Assembly: GCA_035285595.1 (NCBI GenBank)
Contig: JAYKGV010000003.1
Coordinates: 89,125 to 153,124, forward strand
Reading direction: 5' to 3'
Origin: VGJW01 sp035285595
GTDB lineage: Bacteria; Cyanobacteriota; Sericytochromatia; S15B-MN24; VGJW01
Length of the DNA: 64,000 nt
Shown here: positions 16,101 to 23,883 of the stretch, piece after piece
Numbering within the stretch: the first letter of the stretch is position 1
Layout: each line of letters opens with the position of its first letter
Program-made: the position numbers and the translations under genes
The notes under the pieces: generated by a model
Told to the model about the DNA's origin: nothing
The model's database searches: none
Seen by the model: only the letters and a program-made list of their open reading frames with translations

Positions 16101-16238
16101 GAAGCCGTCATTGCCTTCAAGCAGAAGGAAGGTTTGCGTCAGTCCTATCGACTCGCGTCGGGAGACTACGCCATCAACGAGTACGTGGATGAGGCCACGG
16201 CATCTCGTATGGCCGAGCTTCTGGCCGCAGCGAAGTAG
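13110..16238 (+). CDS. Large repeat-bearing protein with LysM and two peptidoglycan-binding-like domains
   Basis: This 1,042-residue protein has no signal peptide. Residues 45-130 are Gly/Ala-rich helices (VFVGGGEAIWDMAKGVG, then HPIQTLKGIGYAI) like the helical linkers ahead of toxin domains in large secreted proteins. Residues 150-560 are Ala/Lys-rich helical sequence. A peptidoglycan_binding_1-like domain covers about 581-685, a 12-residue tandem repeat 720-788, a LysM domain about 796-846, a Pro/Ala/Ser linker 850-925, and a second, very similar PG-binding-like domain about 930-1040. The two PG domains share FDDATAE and a Q-S-Y-R-L run, so one arose by duplication. It probably binds the cell wall or is a secreted structural protein; no enzyme or toxin domain is evident. 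GAGGAGGT fixes the start. Confidence 0.8.
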   Translation: MSGVSNSSLSGAAYPSRPLPDERYDLPAVDAPRRRPVDEAGPVYGREPEGRGLFGHIADVFVGGGEAIWDMAKGVGTMIAHPIQTLKGIGYAITHPAALIGAFVDPYTSAIKEGRPGKALGRGIVEIGSFFIGGGAASGGAKGVGAATKGAATTTNAVVKGAAAAEKTATVAGKLSYGARLTRGVDKVLSKAKLLQDAAAAAKASGASANAAKLSAQAVKLTEYAGVLKKAAKVAAAGDTAAIAAARASVQAGMKTAGMSAAFKASSALQGASQGASRLAAGAAKVASGADKAADAGRLAAHLAQKPVMTGAAKAALKNAGVGQAAGSAGLAAAHQAYWQARAAGKTVPAAKAAAAAKAADVLGLAKDAAAVRKVVDSARLAGAAADASKWFTRANYVERPLVNGARFVGRGVDRGIAGTVKVGTYVGNGVSSAAGRVGNAIGRIGQMTLKDLILAPVRLPGKVISSAGEVLRGAAAALRGANLGQIVTAPVRAIGRGLTAVGAMTVGELIQSAVKLPGTLASAALATPASLFVPALGVAGLVNRVGQGTLGEVRRDYDDIYVDRPESGQEAGDGAPLSEDRVKAVAERYGLLPTSRNVEAFVREIRSYEQDSIGPDTGTPEQVRQLQTVLRAYGYNVEPSGTFDDATAESVIDFKQRHGITQSYRLADGKPAVNEYVDDRTAALLVEAMKAGERAGQPVKVKADPILEEPAIVDPGDEPAATDKPAPADAPAATDKPAPADAPAATDKPAPADAPAATDKPAPADAPAATDKPAPADAPAATDKPGDSTAAAVPTYAVSSQDRQAGLSGIAQRYLGSASRWREIYDLNKDVIGANANMIHVGQTLKMPADAKGLPGQMVQPPAAVGAGAPAKPAPSAAAVAPAKPSPTVASPAPSAQPASSGPTSQPATGVSSAPSAAASPSTALSQEQVAQYAKQYGLAAERANVEAFINEVASYPNGAVGPDAGDAETVRSLQLVLGKLGFKLEASGKFDDATAEAVIAFKQKEGLRQSYRLASGDYAINEYVDEATASRMAELLAAAK
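15267..15470 (+). repeat. 36-bp in-frame tandem repeat (five full copies plus a partial sixth)
   Basis: Five successive 36-base units start at 15267, 15303, 15339, 15375 and 15411, with a shortened copy at 15447-15470. Each encodes PAATDKPAPADA. Copies differ only at a few third positions, so the array expanded recently or is being homogenised. It encodes a flexible, charged Pro/Ala linker between the first PG-binding-like domain and LysM. Copy number is likely to vary between strains. Confidence 0.95.
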
Positions 16239-16251
16239 CCCATTCCGGTTC

Positions 16252-16285
16252 GCGAAGCGGGTCCCTGGTCAGGGGTCCGCTTCGT
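16252..16285 (+). terminator. Strong hairpin between the LysM protein gene and valS
   Basis: GCGAAGCGG (16252-16260) pairs with CCGCTTCGT (16277-16285), and the enclosed CCCT/AGGG extends the stem. It starts 13 bases after the stop of the long protein gene. No U-tract follows, so it may act as a Rho-assisted terminator or an mRNA 3' end stabiliser. Confidence 0.55.
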
Positions 16286-16355
16286 GTGCTTGGGGCGTGG
16301 GTAGAGCGGGTGGGCGTGGTAGCATGACCTCTTGCGTTGTGGTGGGGAGGCCGTT

Positions 16356-19013
16356 ATGGAACAACTCGTGACCGGGATGGCCAAGGCCTATGAACCGGAA
16401 GCCGTGGAGCCCGGATGGGTAAGTCGTTGGGATGAACTGGCTGCCTTCGCCAGTCCTGAGTTGCCGACGTCAGAGACGTGGACTGCGCCTTGTCCCCCGC
16501 CCAATGTCACCGGTGCATTGCACATGGGACACGCGGTCAATGGCACCTTGCAGGACGTTCTGGCTCGCACCATGAGGATGCGGGGCTTGGCTGTCCGTTG
16601 GCAGCCGGGCACGGATCATGCAGGCATTTCCACTCAGATGGTCGTCGAACGCAAGCTCCATCGAGAGGAAGGAAAGACCCGCCACGACCTTGGCCGGGCC
16701 GCATTCCTCGAGCGGGTCTGGGCCTGGAAGGAGGACTCCGGCAACCAGATTCTCAATCAGTACCGTCGCATGGGAGCGTCGCTAGATTACGATCGTTGGC
16801 GTTTCACGATGGACCCGGAATATAGCGTCGCAGTCAGGACGGCCTTCGTCCGGCTCTTCGAGAAGGGGCTCATTTCCCGCGGCAAGCGGATGATCAATTG
16901 GTGCCCCCGCTGCCTGACCAGCCTCTCCGACCTGGAGGTCAAGCATGAGGAGAGGGAAGGACGCCTTTATCGTGTCCGTTATCCCGCCGAGGAGGGCGAG
17001 GGGGGCATCGAGATCGCCACGGTCCGGCCCGAAACCATTCTCGCCGATGCGGCCGTGGCGGTGCATCCCGAGGACCCGCGCTACCGGCATCTCATCGGAC
17101 GCAAGGTTCGTGTGCCGCTGGCCGGACGAAGTGTTCCCGTGATTGCCGATGATTACGTTGATCCCGAGTTCGGGACGGGCGGGCTCAAGGTCACTCCGGC
17201 CCACGATCCCAATGACTGGGAGATAGGCCAGCGTCATGAGCTCGAGGTTCTGGACCTGCTGACACCCGAGGGCCGCGTGGCCGAATGGCCGGGCGCCCCG
17301 TGGGCGGGTCTTGAACGTTTCGAGGCTCGGGCCCGTTTCGTGGAGGCTCTCGAGCAGGAGGGCCTGCTGGTGGCTGCCGAAGACTATACCCATCAGGTGG
17401 GGACCTGCGAGCGTTGCGCCACGGTTATCGAGCCTCGGCTTTCGGAACAGTGGTGGGTCCGGATGGCCGAACTGGCTGGTCCCGCCATCGCGGCTGCAGA
17501 GTCGGGGGAGCTGCGCTTTCATCCCGAGAGATGGCGGGATGTCTATCTGGACTGGCTTCGCAACGTGCGTGACTGGTGTGTGTCCCGGCAGTTGTGGTGG
17601 GGGCACCGTATTCCAGTCTTTACGTGTTCAGCGGGTCACGTGCATGCGTCGGTGGAGGATTTGACGTCGTGTCCCACTTGCGGTTCAGCCGTGGAGCAAG
17701 ACCCGGATGTTCTCGACACCTGGTTCTCGAGTGCCCTGTGGCCATTTGCCACCCAAGGCTGGCCTCTCAAGACCTTGGATTTGCAGCATTACTTCCCGGC
17801 ACAAGTCCTTTCTACGGCACGCGATATCATGGCCCTCTGGGTCGCGCGGATGGTCTTCATGTCACTCGAGCTGACGGGGATCCTGCCGTTCCGTGATGTC
17901 GTCATCCACGCGACCATCCTGACCCGGGACGGCAAGCGGATGAGCAAGTCCAAGGGCACGGGTGTCGACCCGCTCGAGATGATGGAACGCTACGGTACGG
18001 ACGCCTGCCGCTGGTGGATGGCGGGAGCCGGGACGGCCGCCCAAGACGTCAACTTCATGCCCGAAAAGCTGGAATCGGCCCGTAACTTCTGCAACAAGAT
18101 CTGGAATGCGTCCCGTTTCTCGATCATGTCGCTTCCCGAGGGCGAAGAGACGTGGCGACGTTTGGCCGACTTGCCCCCCTCAGTGGACGTGATGGACCGC
18201 TGGATCCTTTCCTGCCTGTCGCGAACCATCCAGCAGGTGGATCGGGCCCTGGAGGGCTACCAGTTACATCTGGCCACCGAGGCATTGCAGGTCTTCGCGT
18301 GGTCCGAATTCTGCGATTGGTGGCTGGAGGCTGCAAAACCCCGGCTGCGCGAGGGCGATTCGGGCGCGCAGGTCACCTTGTGGCGCGTGCTGAGCGATCT
18401 GCTCGGTCTGCTGCATCCATTCGTGCCGTTCCTGACCGAGGAGGTTCACGCACACTTGGTCCATGCGGGCCTTGCGGCACCCGTCGATACCTTGTTACGG
18501 ACCACATGGCCTGTCGCAGGCCTGAGGGATTCAGATGCAGAGGAAGCTGTCGGAAGGATGATTGAGGTGGTACGGTCGGTCAGGACGCTGCGTCAGGATC
18601 TGGAAATCCCCCCGGCGAAAAAGGCAGAGCGCCTTATCCTGGAGGGCCCCGCTCAGGAGACCGACACGCTGGCGCCTCTTGCGGTCGTCGTGGGATTCCT
18701 CGCGCGGGTCGACACCATCGAGTTGCAGGACGCGCCCTACTCGGGCAAGGGCAGTGCATCTGTCGTGGTGCGTGGTCTGACGGCTCACCTCCCTTTGGAG
18801 GGTTTGCTTGACCTCGATCGCGAGCGCTATCGCCTGGCGCAGGCCCTTGAGGGCTGCAAGAGCGAGGCGGCTCGGCTTGCCGGTCAGTTGGCCAACGAGG
18901 CGTTTGTTTCCAAGGCGCCTGCTGCAGTGGTCGACAAGCTGAGGACGCGCTCCCGGGAGGTTGCCGACCAGGAGCTGGCCTTGCAGCGTCGTTTGGCCAT
19001 GCTCGAGGCCTGA
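16356..19013 (+). CDS. valS: Valyl-tRNA synthetase
   Basis: The 885-residue product charges tRNA-Val. It has the HIGH-type signature HMGH (56-59) in PPNVTGALHMGH, the ValRS-specific GTDHAGISTQ, an editing domain of connective peptide 1, the KMSKS-type RMSKSKGTG near residue 528, an anticodon-binding domain and the C-terminal coiled-coil arm (residues about 825-885) that clamps the tRNA. GGGAGG at 16345-16350 supports ATG 16356 over a TTG 24 bases upstream. The next gene begins 4 bases after its stop. Confidence 0.98.
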   Translation: MEQLVTGMAKAYEPEAVEPGWVSRWDELAAFASPELPTSETWTAPCPPPNVTGALHMGHAVNGTLQDVLARTMRMRGLAVRWQPGTDHAGISTQMVVERKLHREEGKTRHDLGRAAFLERVWAWKEDSGNQILNQYRRMGASLDYDRWRFTMDPEYSVAVRTAFVRLFEKGLISRGKRMINWCPRCLTSLSDLEVKHEEREGRLYRVRYPAEEGEGGIEIATVRPETILADAAVAVHPEDPRYRHLIGRKVRVPLAGRSVPVIADDYVDPEFGTGGLKVTPAHDPNDWEIGQRHELEVLDLLTPEGRVAEWPGAPWAGLERFEARARFVEALEQEGLLVAAEDYTHQVGTCERCATVIEPRLSEQWWVRMAELAGPAIAAAESGELRFHPERWRDVYLDWLRNVRDWCVSRQLWWGHRIPVFTCSAGHVHASVEDLTSCPTCGSAVEQDPDVLDTWFSSALWPFATQGWPLKTLDLQHYFPAQVLSTARDIMALWVARMVFMSLELTGILPFRDVVIHATILTRDGKRMSKSKGTGVDPLEMMERYGTDACRWWMAGAGTAAQDVNFMPEKLESARNFCNKIWNASRFSIMSLPEGEETWRRLADLPPSVDVMDRWILSCLSRTIQQVDRALEGYQLHLATEALQVFAWSEFCDWWLEAAKPRLREGDSGAQVTLWRVLSDLLGLLHPFVPFLTEEVHAHLVHAGLAAPVDTLLRTTWPVAGLRDSDAEEAVGRMIEVVRSVRTLRQDLEIPPAKKAERLILEGPAQETDTLAPLAVVVGFLARVDTIELQDAPYSGKGSASVVVRGLTAHLPLEGLLDLDRERYRLAQALEGCKSEAARLAGQLANEAFVSKAPAAVVDKLRTRSREVADQELALQRRLAMLEA

Positions 19014-19017
19014 GGTC

Positions 19018-20334
19018 GTGCGGGCTGCGTGGGCCTTCTTCCCGAACTTGGCGTGGAAATCCCTCGGCCGTGCCGCGTCCTGTGTGCTCCTGTGCGCGGC
19101 GGGGGCGTCTACCGTGGCCGCATTGCCCATTCCGGCCGGTCGCGTGCAGACGGGCGCCGAGCGGGTGCTCTCCGGGGAGTGGCGGACCGGTCGGATTCGG
19201 AAGGTGGCTCTGTTGACTCACGCAGCGGCCGTCAGCGACACGGGCGAAAGAGATGTTCTGGCCTTGGTCCGGCGCGGGCCGTGGCATGTCGAGAGGCTCT
19301 TCACGCCCGAACATGGTCTCGATGCGGCCTTGCAGGGACAGATTCGAGATGGTGCGGTGACACTTGCGACCGCCGAGGGAACCCGATCCTTGGGAGTGCG
19401 AAGCCTTTATGGGACAAGGCTCAAGCCCAGGGCTGAGGATTTGGCAGGTCTCGATGCGGTGGTCGTAGATCTGCAGGATGTCGGTGCGCGGTTCTATACC
19501 TACGGCGCCACCTTGCGCAGGGTGATGGAAGTTTGCCGGGAGCGTGGGGTGAAGGTGGTGGTTCTGGATCGCCCCAATCCTCTGGGTGGCGAGGTTGTCG
19601 AGGGGGGGATCCTGGATCCCCGGTTTCTGTCCTTTACGGGCCCAGCTGAGGTCGCCGTGAGACACGGGCTCACGCTGGGTGAGCTCGCCCGCTGGTTCAA
19701 CGACGAGATTGGCGGACAGTTGGAAGTGGTGCCTGTCGCAGGGCTGACCCGTCGCGACCTGTGGTCTGACCTTGGTCGGCCTTGGACCCCGCCCAGTCCG
19801 GCCATGACCTCGTTCGAGTCTGCTTTGTGCTATCCGGGGGCTTGTTTCTTTGAGGCGACAAGACTGGATGTTCGGGTGGGCGACCGTCCCTTCACCGTCT
19901 GGGGAGCCCCTTGGCTGGATGCGGCAGGCTTGGTCTCGTCCCTGCAATCCCTTGCGTTGCCTGGTGTCGAGATCCGGCTTGCCACGCTGCCGCCGGGAAC
20001 CATGCGGACGAAGGACCTCTGGGAACCGGTGTCAGGTCCAAGAGGTCTTGAACGTGTCCCATCGGTTGAGCCGTTCCAGGCCGTGGTGCTCGACGTGAGG
20101 GATCCGCGTGCGTTTCGCCCCGTGACCTTGGCGGTTCATGCCTTGGCCTGGCTGCAGGCGCATCACGCCGGCCCTCTTGGCCTCGAATCCAGAGGCTTTG
20201 ATCGTATGGCTGGGACGGATATCCTGCGTCTGGGCCTGCTCGAGGGCCGTTCACCGACTGACTTGCTCGGGATCTGGTCAACGGAGCCACCCGATCATCT
20301 CCAGCGCTGGCGCAGGGCCCGGCTGTACCGCTGA
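19018..20334 (+). CDS. Exo-beta-N-acetylmuramidase NamZ-like (DUF1343, GH171), exported
   Basis: The 438-residue protein starts (GTG) with a signal peptide containing SLGRAASCVLLCAAGAS, then a DUF1343 domain. Motifs are LFTPEHGLDA, VVVDLQDVGARFYTYG, DRPNPLGG and CYPGACFFEATRLDVRVG. The characterised member NamZ of Bacillus releases terminal MurNAc from muropeptides during wall turnover. It should act outside the inner membrane. It follows valS by 4 bases and overlaps the next gene by one base, so all three are probably co-transcribed although functionally unlike. Confidence 0.88.
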   Translation: MRAAWAFFPNLAWKSLGRAASCVLLCAAGASTVAALPIPAGRVQTGAERVLSGEWRTGRIRKVALLTHAAAVSDTGERDVLALVRRGPWHVERLFTPEHGLDAALQGQIRDGAVTLATAEGTRSLGVRSLYGTRLKPRAEDLAGLDAVVVDLQDVGARFYTYGATLRRVMEVCRERGVKVVVLDRPNPLGGEVVEGGILDPRFLSFTGPAEVAVRHGLTLGELARWFNDEIGGQLEVVPVAGLTRRDLWSDLGRPWTPPSPAMTSFESALCYPGACFFEATRLDVRVGDRPFTVWGAPWLDAAGLVSSLQSLALPGVEIRLATLPPGTMRTKDLWEPVSGPRGLERVPSVEPFQAVVLDVRDPRAFRPVTLAVHALAWLQAHHAGPLGLESRGFDRMAGTDILRLGLLEGRSPTDLLGIWSTEPPDHLQRWRRARLYR

Positions 20335-21290
20335 TGGCCTTCGACCTCTTGCCCGCAGCCCGCCTCGACATGGGCTATCTCTCCCTTCCGCCCTCGCCTG
20401 GCACGGCGTCCCAAGTTCCTGAAGTCCTTGTGCCTGCGATGCGTGCTGGCCTGGGAGTCCGTCTTCTTCCGGGAGTCGGTGGCCGGGTCATGCTGGGGGT
20501 GCTTCCTGCGGAGGGGGCCAGACAAGGGATCGGCTTGCGAGAAGCCTCGCTCGATTGGGAGCCGGGGGCGAATTGGCAGTTCTCAGGTGGACAGATCAGG
20601 TTGCCTTGGCAGGAACAAGAGGATCTGACTTCCTTCGGACAATGGTTTCCGGGCGGATTGATGGCTTCCTCCGGACTTCTCGAGCCTTCGGGGCTGGGAG
20701 TGAAGGTCGGTTGGGGCTGGGATCGTGAGGCGGGGACCACCGCAGGCCTCGAGGTCGCCGCCGTGGCTTCCGAAGGTTGGCTGGGGGGCACGGGATCGCG
20801 TGAAGGCCCTCTCCTCCCCGGATGGTGGGGCCGTGGGCCCGCGGTTCACGGTCGGCTGCGGGGACGGGCGCCATGGGCAGGCACGTGGGCCTTGGGCGCA
20901 CGCTACAACCTAGCGGACGATCAGCAAGCCATGGCAATGGGCCAAGGTGTTGTCGGACCTTGGTCCTGGCACGTTTCGGCGGGTGCTTCCACCTCGGCCT
21001 CCCTAAGCTCCCAGATGGTGGCCCAGACCGAGTGGCGCTGGTGGTGGACGGGGGATGCTTCTCCCCAGGCCACCGGATCATGGCTGGTGCTTGCGGCCCG
21101 AGGTCTTCGGGACGGGGAGATGACCGGGCAAGCCACCCCGTCCTTCGAGATTGGCTTGGGTATCGGAACGGCCCCGGACGATCACGTCCATGCCATGACG
21201 GGTCTTTCGTGGCGCCGGCGTCCTGACAGCGAGGAGAGCGAACTCTGGTGGCGCAGTACCCTCACTTGGCGCCTGCGCGAGGACGACTAG
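20334..21290 (+). CDS. Hypothetical protein, possibly beta-barrel
   Basis: This 318-residue protein starts at an ATG overlapping the NamZ stop (TGATG), so it is translationally coupled. It is rich in Gly, Trp and alternating hydrophobic/polar stretches (WHVSAGASTSASLSSQMVAQ, TEWRWWWTG, FEIGLGIG), as in outer-membrane barrels, and ends STLTWRLREDD. No N-terminal signal peptide is visible, which argues against export unless the true start differs. I recognise no family. Its position after NamZ suggests an envelope role. Confidence 0.65.
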   Translation: MAFDLLPAARLDMGYLSLPPSPGTASQVPEVLVPAMRAGLGVRLLPGVGGRVMLGVLPAEGARQGIGLREASLDWEPGANWQFSGGQIRLPWQEQEDLTSFGQWFPGGLMASSGLLEPSGLGVKVGWGWDREAGTTAGLEVAAVASEGWLGGTGSREGPLLPGWWGRGPAVHGRLRGRAPWAGTWALGARYNLADDQQAMAMGQGVVGPWSWHVSAGASTSASLSSQMVAQTEWRWWWTGDASPQATGSWLVLAARGLRDGEMTGQATPSFEIGLGIGTAPDDHVHAMTGLSWRRRPDSEESELWWRSTLTWRLREDD

Positions 21291-21296
21291 CAGCTT

Positions 21297-21566
21297 CTAC
21301 AAGCCTGTGGTGAGCAAGCGCCGCAGGATCTGATAGATGACTTGGTAGGCGGCCATGGCCACGAGGGGCGAGATGTCGATGGGGCCCATGCCAGGCACAA
21401 GACGACGAAAAGGAGCGAGGGCAGGCTCCACGACCCGACTGACACCCATGACGACCGGGTGGTGGCGGTCGATGCCGGGGATCCAGCTCAGGATCACCCA
21501 CGCGAGGAGCAGCAAGCTCCAGACATTGTAGACAAGATCGAGGACATCGACGAGCGCGATAGTCAT
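21297..21566 (-). CDS. YggT family membrane protein
   Basis: The 89-residue protein has two hydrophobic stretches separated by the conserved loop: LLLLAWVILSWIPG, then RVVEPALAPFRRLVPGMGPIDISPLVA, the YggT signature. YggT/YlmG proteins are found in sepF neighbourhoods of Gram-positives, cyanobacteria and plastids and are linked to division or nucleoid distribution, with no known enzyme activity. ATG 21566 has AGGAGG upstream and overlaps the proC stop by 4 bases. It is the last gene of yggS-sepF-proC-yggT. Confidence 0.93.
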   Translation of the reverse strand: MTIALVDVLDLVYNVWSLLLLAWVILSWIPGIDRHHPVVMGVSRVVEPALAPFRRLVPGMGPIDISPLVAMAAYQVIYQILRRLLTTGL

Positions 21567-22387
21567 CGGACGGCCTCCTGGCCAAGCGTGCGGGAACGGG
21601 CGGTGGCGGCATGGACCGCAAGGCAAAAAGTGGCACGAATGGCGGCTTCTTCCAGCACCTGAAGACCAGCAGCCGTGGTACCCGCCGGGGTGACTACCTG
21701 ATCCTTCAATTCTGCCGGATGCATGCCTGAGTCCTTCACCAGCAGGGCGGCACCTGCCACGGTCTGGCATACCAGTTCCCTACTGATCCGACGGGGGAGG
21801 CCCTGCTGGACGCCCGCCTCGATCAGGGCCTCGATGATCAACGTGACGTACGCCGGGCCGCTGCCGGAGAGGCCTGTGACGGCGTCAAAGTAGCTTTCGG
21901 GCAGGTCTACGGTTTCACCTACGCTGGCAAAAATGGCCCGAGCTGCATCCTGGACTTCGGGAGGTGTCTGTGCATTCCAAGCGAGAGAGGTGATGCCTTG
22001 GCCGATGGTTGCGCAGGTATTGGGCATGGCCCGTACCAACGGGGGGCAACCGTCAGCAAAGTAGGACGCCAGCTGGTCGAGACGCGCCCCCGCCACGATC
22101 GACAGGCCAGGCAGCGAAGCCGGCCACTCCGGTGCCAGCTGGGCAAGCACCGCTGCGAGTTGAGCTGGCTTGACGGCCAAAAGGACTGCACGTGCGCGCA
22201 GGCATTCCCGATTGTCGAGGGTCGTGGCAACCCCGTAGGTTTCACGCAAGTGTGCGAGACGGCTGGGCAGCGGGTCCGATACCAGGAGTTTTTGAGGGGC
22301 ATGCACGCCCCGGCCGATCAGGCCCTTTACCAAGGCTTCCGCCATGGTGCCACCGCCCACGAAGGCGAGTTGCCACGGAGCCGTCAT
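21563..22387 (-). CDS. proC: Pyrroline-5-carboxylate reductase
   Basis: The 274-residue enzyme reduces 1-pyrroline-5-carboxylate to proline with NAD(P)H. It opens with the Rossmann strand LAFVGGGTMAEALVKGL and carries LLAVKP, RAMPNTCATIGQG and the C-terminal signature TGLSGSGPAY through KDQVVTPAGTTAAGL. ATG 22387 is preferred over 22423 because AGGAGAA precedes it and the Rossmann fold starts at residue 7. Its place between sepF and yggT is the familiar cluster of Gram-positives and cyanobacteria. Confidence 0.97.
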   Translation of the reverse strand: MTAPWQLAFVGGGTMAEALVKGLIGRGVHAPQKLLVSDPLPSRLAHLRETYGVATTLDNRECLRARAVLLAVKPAQLAAVLAQLAPEWPASLPGLSIVAGARLDQLASYFADGCPPLVRAMPNTCATIGQGITSLAWNAQTPPEVQDAARAIFASVGETVDLPESYFDAVTGLSGSGPAYVTLIIEALIEAGVQQGLPRRISRELVCQTVAGAALLVKDSGMHPAELKDQVVTPAGTTAAGLQVLEEAAIRATFCLAVHAATARSRTLGQEAVR

Positions 22388-22483
22388 GGTTCTCCTCTCG
22401 TCACAGGGATCAGCATACACCACGGCCGGCCCGTCCTTCTCCTCGTCGGAGAAGAGGGCCGGCCGTGCAAGGCAAGGCCGTTG

Positions 22484-22999
22484 TCAGGCGAAGTTGGCAA
22501 ATCCCTGGGCGAACTGACTCGGGCTCTGGTAGGTCGACCCTGGATAGCTCGCACCTTGGCTTTGCTGGTTCCAGGTCTGCTGTCCGCGGGGCGCGGTCGA
22601 CAGGCTGATGGTCTTGGGAACGAAGGTGAAAATGTCCTGACTGACCTTATGCATCTGGCCTTCCAAGGCAATGGTTGCTCCGGCCAGCAGGTCGACGAGA
22701 CGCTGGTGCTGGTCCGCGGGCATCAGGTGCAGGTTCACCAGCAAGGAATGCTGATTCTTGATCTCGGCCACAAGCGCCGTGGCCTCCGCGAAGGAGACGG
22801 GTTCGACCACCAACATCTGGTGCTGAGGATCCCTCGAGACCGTCCGGAACTGGCGGATCTTCGAACTGTCCGTCGTATCTTGTCCCTCGCCGTTCTCGGG
22901 GCCATTGCCCGTCGTGAGCTCCGGATAAATCTCAGGCCCCGCTCCGGTGAAGAAGCGCTTGACCGATTCCCAGATGGGAAGTTCCGTCTCGTTACCCAT
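22484..22999 (-). CDS. sepF: Cell division protein SepF
   Basis: The 171-residue protein has an N-terminal segment that can form an amphipathic membrane-binding helix (PIWESVKRFFTG), an acidic Gly-rich linker and the SepF core (RQFRTVSRDPQHQMLVVEP, then DLLAGATIALEGQMHKVSQDIFTFVP). SepF tethers FtsZ to the membrane and stabilises the Z ring in Gram-positives and cyanobacteria. The C-terminal 35 residues are Gln/Ser-rich and unusual but harmless-looking. It overlaps the yggS stop by 8 bases, a sign of coupled expression. Confidence 0.95.
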   Translation of the reverse strand: MGNETELPIWESVKRFFTGAGPEIYPELTTGNGPENGEGQDTTDSSKIRQFRTVSRDPQHQMLVVEPVSFAEATALVAEIKNQHSLLVNLHLMPADQHQRLVDLLAGATIALEGQMHKVSQDIFTFVPKTISLSTAPRGQQTWNQQSQGASYPGSTYQSPSQFAQGFANFA

Positions 23000-23705
23000 G
23001 GTTCGCACCTGCCTCCTGCTGCGTTGTGGGCCTCGGCCCGAAGATGCCACTGCCGATGCGAAGGTGCGTCGCCCCTTCCCTAATCGCCAGTTCGAAATCA
23101 CCTGACATGCCCATCGAGAGGATGGGGCATTCGGGTGCCAGTTCGTCCCTGAGACGACGAAGGTCACGGAAGGCCCTGCTGACCTCCGCTTCCGACACGT
23201 CCTGGGGCGCGAGGGTCATGAATCCTTCCAGCGCGACGCCGGGTGTTTCCCGGGCCACGGCTACCACAGACCTCGTATCCTCCGGGTCCAAGCCCGCTTT
23301 TCGGGGATCACGGGCGACGTTGACCTGAAGAAGTATGCGCTGGGTTGTGCCAAGCATCGAGGCCCGTCGGCCGATGCGACGGACGAGATCGGCGTCATCG
23401 ATTCCATGCAGCAGCGTAAAGCGTCCGACGGCCTTGTTGACCTTGTTTGCCTGCAGGGGACCGATCAGGTGCCATTCGGGGATGGCGTCCCCGAGTGCCT
23501 CCTGCTTGCGGCAGCCTTCCTGCACTTTGTTCTCTCCGAAACATCGGATGCCTGCCGCTTTGGCTTCGAGGATCCGCACGTCGTCCACACCCTTGCTCAC
23601 GGCCACGATCGTGATCGACCCGGGATCCCGACCTGTCTCCGCCGCAACTTCGGCCAAGCGGGCACGTAAGTGCCCCAAGGCGTCGGCCACGTTGGAAGAG
23701 GTCAT
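22992..23705 (-). CDS. yggS: Pyridoxal-phosphate homeostasis protein (YggS/PLPBP family)
   Basis: The 237-residue single-domain alanine-racemase-type barrel binds PLP at the Lys of VAVSKGVDD and has the family blocks CFGENKVQEGCRK, WHLIGPLQANK, LLQVNVA, SMGMSGDFELAI and LRIGSGIFG. It buffers intracellular PLP and has no racemase activity. The Thr usually following the Lys is Gly here, a mild deviation. It leads the yggS-sepF-proC-yggT cluster, with its promoter in the 178-base region shared with the divergent protease gene. Confidence 0.96.
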   Translation of the reverse strand: MTSSNVADALGHLRARLAEVAAETGRDPGSITIVAVSKGVDDVRILEAKAAGIRCFGENKVQEGCRKQEALGDAIPEWHLIGPLQANKVNKAVGRFTLLHGIDDADLVRRIGRRASMLGTTQRILLQVNVARDPRKAGLDPEDTRSVVAVARETPGVALEGFMTLAPQDVSEAEVSRAFRDLRRLRDELAPECPILSMGMSGDFELAIREGATHLRIGSGIFGPRPTTQQEAGANHG

Positions 23706-23883
23706 GAATTGGAGTCGGCGGCCGTGGGTCGGGAACGCCTGTCTTGGAGCAGGTTAGCTGGAGCATTCGAGGCTTCTCGGTGGCTTCCGTCACCTCATCG
23801 GGTCGGCCATTCCGCTTCGTCCGTTTCGAGCGAGGCTTGAGGACCGGTCCCGATGCACGATGAGTCCACGGGGGGATCGCAGC

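Noticed and set aside
18634..19947. 437-codon minus-strand frame across the valS/NamZ junction
   Set aside because: It is antisense to two identified genes and has no family match.
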